From positions 166,592,035 through 166,656,034 of the forward strand of contig CM069432.1 of NCBI GenBank assembly GCA_035610365.1: a stretch of 64,000 nucleotides of DNA, in the 5' to 3' direction. The notes under the pieces are model-generated. The model had not been told where the DNA came from, did no database searches, and saw only the letters and a program-made list of their open reading frames with translations. The translations under genes and the position numbers were made by a program. Shown here piece after piece: positions 58,834-64,000 of the stretch. The stretch is from Aquatica leii. Taxonomy: Eukaryota > Arthropoda > Insecta > Coleoptera > Lampyridae. The first letter of the stretch is position 1; every line of letters begins with the position of its first letter.

Positions 58834-60473
58834 TTAATTGTCTGTGGTGGAACGGGCCTGAATTCTTATCTTCTACAGACGAATTTTGGAAAAATACTTA
58901 TTTCTCTCCTAATCCTGAAACTTCAGAATGTAAATCGAGTTTTACGGCAGCGATACAGCCAAACACAGATACGGAAAAAATTGATTTATTTGAAAAATTT
59001 TCTTCGTTTTCCAAATTACAAAGAGTATTAGCTTACGTGAATAGATTTATTTCCAATTGTAAGGTTTCGTTGGTTTTCCGCATTTCGGCTCCTTAACTAC
59101 TGGCGAACTACAGCATTCTTCAAATATTCTAGTGAAAATCTGCCAACGCGAATCTTTTCCAAATGAAATTAAGCAATTGCTTGCAAAAAATAAACTAAAG
59201 GCAAAATCAAATATATTGTCTTTAAATCCGTTTTTGGATAAATTTCAATTATTGAGAGTAGGAGGGCGAATTAGAAACTCTGAATACAAATTTGAGAAAA
59301 AACACCCCTTGCTGCTTCCAAGCAATCATGCCTTAACACGGTTAATTATGAAACACTATCATATTACTTTATTACACTGTGGCCCTCAACAATTATTGGC
59401 CTGCGTTCGTGAAATATATTGGCCTATTTCAGGTAAAGGTTGCGCCAAGCTTACAATCAGAAACTGCGTAAGATGTTTTAAGGTTAGTCCCGTTTCCAAT
59501 AATCCCTTAATGGGAGACCTACCCCCTGAACGTTTGGAGGCAAACTCACCGGTATTTCATAATACTGGCCTTGACTATGCTGGTCCAATTGTTATTAAGG
59601 ACAAGAAAACGCGAGGTTACAAGCTTATTAAGGCATACATAATTATGTTTATTTGTGTCTAGTTACTAAGGCTGTTCACTTAGAACTTGTCACAGAGCTC
59701 TCAACTGATGCCTTTTTGTCCAGCCTAAAGCGCTTTATAGGACGTAGAGGTAAACCTCACACTTTATTTAGTGACAACGCGAAACATTTCGTGGGGGCAA
59801 ATAACCAATTAAAGGATTGGTACAAATTTGTACAGCACCCTGACACTATTCTATAAGTTCAAATTTAAGTCAGCAAGGTATACGATGGAAATTCATTACT
59901 CCCAGAGCACCTCATCAAGGTGGCATGTGGGAAAGCGGTATTAAATCCACTAAACTTCACTTAAAAAAGATATTAGGTAATACCAATTTAAATTATGAGG
60001 ATTTCAATACAGTTTTAATCCAGGTCGAATCAGTCCTAAACTCCCGACCATTGTCATCAATGTCCTCAGATCCAAACGATCTGAACCCTTTGACACCTGG
60101 TCATTTCCTAATTGGTAGATCCTTTCAAACCATACCAGAGCCTTGTCTATTGGACTTGAAAGAAAACCGCCTGTCTCTGTACCAACGTGCACAATGCTTA
60201 GTTCAACACTTTTGGAAACGTTGGAATATTGAAGTTGTTCCAGATTTACAGCGAAGAACCAAATGGTTTCAAAACATGCAAGATTTACTCAAAATCGATT
60301 CTCTGGTAATCATCCGAGAAGACAACCAACCTCCTCTATCTTGGAGTCTTGGTAGGGTCGTCGAGATACACAGAGCTCCCGATGGTATCATCAGATCAGC
60401 AACAGTGAGAGTGTCAGGTGGCAATACGTTAAAGCGCGTAGTGCATAAATTGTGTGTGTTACCAATTACTTAA
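58818..60473 (+). pseudogene. BEL-4 integrase, RNase H missing
   Basis: The frame at 58740-59096 becomes meaningful at SGISASNILINCLWWNGPEF, the very end of RNase H, so nearly all of RNase H (TDAS, ELCG, WSDS blocks) is absent. Integrase follows in 59132-59662 (VGGRIRNSEYKFEKKHPLLL, zinc site H..H and CVRCF, first Asp TGLDYAGP), 59653-59856 (KAVHLELVTELST, second Asp FSDNAKHFVGA), and 59880-60473 (APHQGGMWESGIKS with the Glu, C-terminus ending LCVLPIT). Phase changes occur near 59062, 59655 and 59850. All three catalytic acids are present, though not in one frame. Confidence 0.92.
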
Positions 60474-60579
60474 CGCGTAGTGAAAACAGCATTTAAAGAG
60501 TTTTCTCTTGTTACAAGTATTGTGGTCTTTACTCTATGTTACCCTGTTGAAAAACATAGTTTTTCAAGGCCGCCGGTTA

Positions 60580-60963
60580 TGTTGTTAATTTAGAATAAGT
60601 TTTTATACAATTATGTAAATATTGTTAGAAAAGTTTTTTCATTATTTCATTTTATTCTTTTGCGCCTGCTCTAGCCTTTAGTTCATTGCTGGGGTGGGAT
60701 ATACCTGAAACAGGGGTTTGTGAGTTAACCCGCACTTTTAGTTTTTCAATTTCAACAGTCGTGTTTAAAAAATGTAATAGCATAAGTAATTAAGTTAAAT
60801 TCATGTATTTTAAGACAATAATAAGAAGTGTGTTTGTGTAATAAATTGTTTTACGTAAATGTAGCCTTACAACTGCATTAGTAAAAAAAGAAAGGTGTAG
60901 CTCGAACCAGCTACCATCAGAGCTATCGAGGTTTTATTACTACAATTTTCCAATTCAAAAACA
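60580..60963 (+). repeat. BEL-4 3' LTR
   Basis: 384 bp; substitutions against the 5' LTR at TTTGCGCC, ATAAGAAG and CAACTGC, and a 3-bp shorter CAGGGGTTTG. The preceding GGCCGCCGG is only weakly purine-rich. ATTAG follows. Confidence 0.95.
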
Positions 60964-60997
60964 ATTAGAGTAACTACTAAAACGCTAGCGGCAGATA

Positions 60998-61391
60998 CAG
61001 GGTTTTACTCTGGGAGGAGGGTTCATAAAAAAAAATTGGGGGTTTAAAAATATAGTTTCCAAATAAAAAATATATTTAAAACTAAAAAATAATTAAGTAA
61101 CAAACTTCTTACGGCGACTAGTTTTGACAAACCGGACAATTATTGCGTTGGGATTCACAAGCATCTCGGTGAACTGACAGGGCCAGGCCATGTCTTCAGC
61201 CGTCGCAGTGTTGAAAAAGTTCTCTCTGCAGTTGCTGTGGTGACGGAAAGCGTAGCAAGAACACGAAGAAATCTGTTTACATTTAGGTACATGTCCGTAT
61301 CACAATTCACGATTGCTTCTAAAACGGGATTAGGAAGTTTGCCCTGGTTTGCTATTACACAATTACAAGTGTGCATGTTTTTATATAACAA
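60998..61391 (-). pseudogene. hAT transposon 3' end with dimerisation domain
   Basis: The minus frame at 61391-61155 reads LPNPVLEAIVNCDTDMYLNV and then FLRVLATLSVTTATAERTFS and TLRRLKT. This is the C-terminal hAT dimerisation region (pattern L-x-LPVTTATAERSFS-x-LRRLK, as in ZMYM1/ZNF862-like proteins). It loses similarity after RRLKTW. To its left, CAGGGTTTTACTC at 60998 resembles a hAT terminal repeat, so the scrap includes the 3' end of the element. The catalytic core is absent. Confidence 0.75.
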
Positions 61392-61454
61392 TATGTAAGT
61401 ACGTATGGTTAATATTTGCTTGTTTACTACAATTATGAACTTGTTTAGATCATT

Positions 61455-61702
61455 ATGATACTGTATCGTCCTTGTGCAATTTGGGTGTGCAAAGATAAAA
61501 GTTCAACAAGACATCGATTTCCAAATCTAAAAAAGGATAAGAATCGATATGATGAATGGATTAGGATTTGTGGAAATGCTAAATTGGTTACGCTAAATCC
61601 AACAATAGTGTGTCACTTACATTTTCAGAAAAGTGATTATGCATCTAATATGTACATTAAACGAACATCACTGCCTACCTTACACATTCCTAATAACACC
61701 AG
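61455..61702 (+). CDS. THAP zinc finger exon
   Basis: The frame from Met 61455 gives CAIWVCKDKSS (C-x4-C), RHRFPNLKKDKNRYDEWIRI, TIVCHLHFQKSDY (C-x2-H) and a C-terminal RTSLPTLHIP, the C2CH THAP pattern with its Trp and the closing Pro motif. THAP domains bind DNA in transcription factors and in P-element and THAP9 type transposases. The frame ends at a good splice donor (CCA then GTAAGTAA at 61703), so it looks like a first coding exon. The downstream exons were not found; a Penelope element follows 200 bp later. It could be a host gene or part of a transposon. Confidence 0.65.
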
Positions 61703-61921
61703 TAAGTAACATCAACATAATTTTTATAGATATTCTTTATGAATCAATACCTGATGTTACATTAAACATTCCACCCAAGAAGGATAATATTTTGTTCAAC
61801 TTCGAATGAATACATCAACTTCTACAGCAAGTTATTATTAATATTAATTTGGTGGTGAAGCGAAGTAATAACATTCTGTTGAACTTTCATTGTTTATTAT
61901 TTTGAAATGAATATACACAAC

Positions 61922-61956
61922 GTTTCGATTGCTGTGGTATCTGCAATCGTCATCAG
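61922..61956 (-). other. Stem-loop motif CTGATGA-stem-GAAAC
   Basis: On minus: CTGATGA (61956-61950), one C, a 6-bp stem GATTGC/GCAATC with a 10-base loop, then GAAAC (61926-61922). It is similar to a hammerhead core but has one extra base before the stem. The same geometry recurs twice at 14.05-14.26 kb. Confidence 0.5.
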
Positions 61957-62073
61957 GTGAATACTAACAAACTTAGAAACTACTGGAGCTTATATACTAA
62001 AAACATGTTCGATGAAGCGTTCAAGCGTACAAAATCAATTTAGCGTAACAGATTAATTAATTAACAAAATTAC

Positions 62074-63345
62074 TTAGTAAAGTTTAAGTTGTTTTAGAGG
62101 TTCGATAAGTGGTTTCCATATGTTGCTTATCTCGACACTTGGCTGGCTGAAAATTTCTTTGTTGTTGTTGATGAATGCCGCTTCTTTAAATTTCCGTTTG
62201 TACCAATGTTCCTCCCTGTGTATGATTTTTGCTTCCAACCATTTCATTCGATGTTGGTTATCCCATGAATGTTGCGCGATGCCGGACTTAGAAGTCTCTC
62301 CTCTCTGTGTGTGCGTCTGATGTTCTTTCAGTCTGATGTCAAGCGGTCCTTTGGTTTCCCCCACGTATGATTTGCCACATTCACATGGAACTTGGTAAAT
62401 ACAGTTTTGGGAATCTCGACTTGTTTGTGGCTTTGTATTGGAAATTATACTCCTAATGGTGGTCGATGATTTGAACACTGTATTTATGTTGTAGCTTTTC
62501 CCTAAACGTTTTATTGATTCTGATAAACCTTTGACATATGGGATGCTCAGCAGTGAATTGGGCAGTTCTTCTGTTTTAGGTTGTCCCATGGTGTTCAATT
62601 GCTTTTTCCGTAAAAGTTCTCCTACAATCTTTTCTGGATAACCATTCTGCCTTAGATCGTTTCTAATGTTTTTGATTTCTTCTCGTAGCCCTTTCTCTGT
62701 GTTGCACAACCTGTACGCTCTGTCGATTAGAGATTTTACTACTCCCCTCTTCGTAGATGTGGAATGGTTGGATTCAAAGTTGAGATATCGACCGGTGTGT
62801 GTTGGTTTCCTATAGACAGTCGTTTCCATAATTTTCTTGTTCTTTGTTACTTGAACGTCTAAAAAAGGAAGTGAGTTCTCCTTTTCCTTTTCCATAGTGA
62901 ATTTGATGGATGGTTTGATGTTGTTCAAATGTTGTAGAAAAAGGTCTAGTTGCCGATTACTGTGATTCCAAATTATGAAGGTATCGTCAACATATCTAAG
63001 CCATGTTTTGGGTTTGAATTTTGATTTCTCTATGGCCTGGGATTCAAACCAGTTCATGTATATGTTGGCGACTACTGGTGATAGAGATGAACCCATTGGC
63101 AGTCCTTCGTCTTGAGTAAAGAATCTGTCTTTCTCCTGAAAGTACGAGTTCTTGAGGCAACATTCTAAGAGCTTCATTATTCCTTCTACCGGCAGCGTGG
63201 TTCTTTCCTGGAGTTTTTCATCTTCTCGGAGCTTCGTTTGGATGATTTTCAATGCTTCTTCAACTGGCACATTAGTATAAAGACTTTCCACGTCGAAGCT
63301 GACTAATTGATCCCGTGGTTGTAGCTGTATTGTTTTCAGAATCTA
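62074..63345 (-). CDS. Penelope-like RT with GIY-YIG endonuclease, C-terminal part
   Basis: From the Met at 63291 the frame has 405 aa, and it is open upstream to about 63343 (DQLVSFDVESLYTNV). RT motifs: LPMGSSLSPVVANIYM (64-79), catalytic RYVDDTF (Asp 102 and 103), SLPFLDVQV and TVYRKPTHTGRYL. The endonuclease spans about 297-375: NCIYQVPCECGKSYVGETKG (the GIY-YIG pair), Arg 320, His 341 and a terminal Glu in EEHWYKRKFKEAAFI. It ends IEPLKQLKLY. This RT-GIY-YIG fusion is specific to Penelope-like elements; it nicks DNA and primes reverse transcription there. A TAG at about 63341-63343 interrupts the upstream RT. Confidence 0.93.
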
Positions 63346-64000
63346 AACGAAATGTTTGGAGTCTTTGACAAAAGATGAGCTGTTCTTCTGTAGTGGTTGC
63401 ACAATTGGTAGTAGAAATCTGGATAGCTGGTATGTGGGTCCATTACGAGAGCTGGTTATCGGTCGAAGCGGCATGTTGTTTTTATGTATCTTCGGTAGTC
63501 CATATAGATGCGGTGGTTTGCTGTAGTTATGTTAGCATCGTTCTCATCCTTGGTGTTAGATGTCTTTCGTAGAGTTTTAGGACTTGATAGATCTTCCTCT
63601 CCAAGCTTGCTGTCGGATCTTTCTTTAGTCTGCGGTAATTCCCTTGATTTAAGACGTCTTCAATTTTTTGGTCGTAGGTGGAGGTATCCATGATGACACT
63701 TGCGGCCCCTTTGTCGGCTGGAAGTAGTTTAATGGATTTGTTCTTCCGAAAATTTGTGAGAGCTTTTTCCTCGTGTTTAGTGATGTTGGTATGTTGTTTT
63801 CTTTTCTTCTCTAGAGCACTTCTGATTTTCCACTTAAATTCTTCTGCTTGTGTTGGATTCAAACGTGTTGTCTCGACGGCACCAATGATGTCCAGTACAG
63901 GCACGTGTTTTGGTGTTATCGAAAAATTGAGTCCTTTCTCTAATAGAGTCATTTCTGTAGCAGACAGTGGATGTGTCGATATGTTGACTATCGTTCTCCT
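63346..64000 (-). pseudogene. Penelope-like element, N-terminal RT region
   Basis: The frame at 63952-63527 (open to the window edge as STHPLSATEMTLLEKGLNFS) contains LLEKGLNFSITPKHVPVL and KLLPADKGAASVIMDTSTYD, the usual Penelope N-terminal part. After a phase change near 63525 it resumes with YGLPKIHK, MPLRPITSSRNGPTYQLSRF and SSFVKDSKHFV up to the TAG at 63341. One frameshift and one nonsense codon are therefore the only lesions visible. The start lies outside the window or near the right edge. Confidence 0.85.

Larger units (their letters stand above)
54652..60963 (+). mobile_element. BEL-4: BEL/Pao retrotransposon with long gag-pol ORF
   Basis: LTRs 54652-55038 (387 bp) and 60580-60963 (384 bp), TG...CA, differ by three substitutions and one short replacement near CAGGTCCCC/CAGGGG. 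The target duplication ATTAG is at 54647-54651 and 60964-60968. The order is primer site, leader, gag-protease-RT ORF, deleted RNase H, integrase in three phases. It is the best-preserved BEL here. Confidence 0.96.
61880..64000 (-). mobile_element. Penelope-like element, truncated by the window edge
   Basis: RT plus GIY-YIG coding on minus is followed (61880-62070) by a non-coding terminal region carrying ACGTTTCGATTGC...GCAATCGTCATCAG. The 5' part lies beyond 64000. The insertion site was not resolved. Confidence 0.85.

Noticed and set aside
1-64000. CRISPR array, operon or antiviral system
   Set aside because: No spaced direct repeats and no prokaryotic gene organisation; the window is insect-like DNA dominated by transposons.

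Overview
This window looks like a piece of an AT-rich insect genome, possibly a beetle, but the order is a guess. The evidence is eukaryotic: BEL/Pao, Ty3/Gypsy, CR1/Jockey-type, Penelope, piggyBac, hAT and IS630-like elements, GT-AG introns of about 50-60 nt in the transposase relics, and one small spliced gene for a secreted histidine-rich protein. No bacterial operon, CRISPR array or rRNA gene was seen. Most of the coding sequence belongs to transposable elements.

Layout. 1-480 is a near-pure (CCATCG)n satellite running off the left edge. 1.19-11.3 kb is a Gypsy element (Gypsy-1, minus strand) whose gag is split by a complete BEL/Pao element (BEL-1, 4879-10851). BEL-1 has two identical 215-bp LTRs and a 5-bp ATTTC target duplication. 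13.9-14.6 kb holds two nested palindromic elements, the inner one flanked by a 12-bp duplication. 15.5-16.1 kb is a relic of an intron-containing IS630-like transposase, and a second copy lies at 47.8-48.8 kb. 16.5-21.8 kb is BEL-2 (minus; 238-bp LTRs; ATAAA duplication), with parts of its RT and integrase cut out. 21.8-31.4 kb is mostly empty AT-rich DNA, with one small transposase scrap and one long inverted-repeat element. 31.4-35.9 kb is a CR1/Jockey-type non-LTR element lying between the arms of a 120-bp inverted repeat.

The one convincing host gene is at 40779-41738: two exons encoding a 207-aa secreted His-rich protein. 42.3-45.7 kb is BEL-3, with part of its RT inverted relative to the rest of pol and an LTR followed by an exact tRNA-Tyr-type primer site. 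45.9-47.3 kb is a Gypsy relic (Gypsy-2). 51.3-53.6 kb is a piggyBac element, complete with TTAA sites and TIRs, with one frame break in a 7-A run. 54.65-60.96 kb is BEL-4 (plus; 387/384-bp LTRs; ATTAG duplication), with a 1077-aa gag-protease-RT ORF and no RNase H. 61.0-61.4 kb is a hAT 3' end, 61.46-61.70 kb a THAP-domain exon, and 61.9-64 kb a Penelope-like element with a GIY-YIG endonuclease that runs off the right edge.

Mechanism. The four BEL elements have different LTRs, but all carry a primer site related to the 3' end of tRNA-Tyr, and each is broken differently. None looks able to move on its own, yet their LTR identity implies recent movement. Either partner elements supply proteins in trans, or some single-base breaks, which cluster in A/T runs, are assembly errors. 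All family names come from motif recognition by eye; no database search was run.
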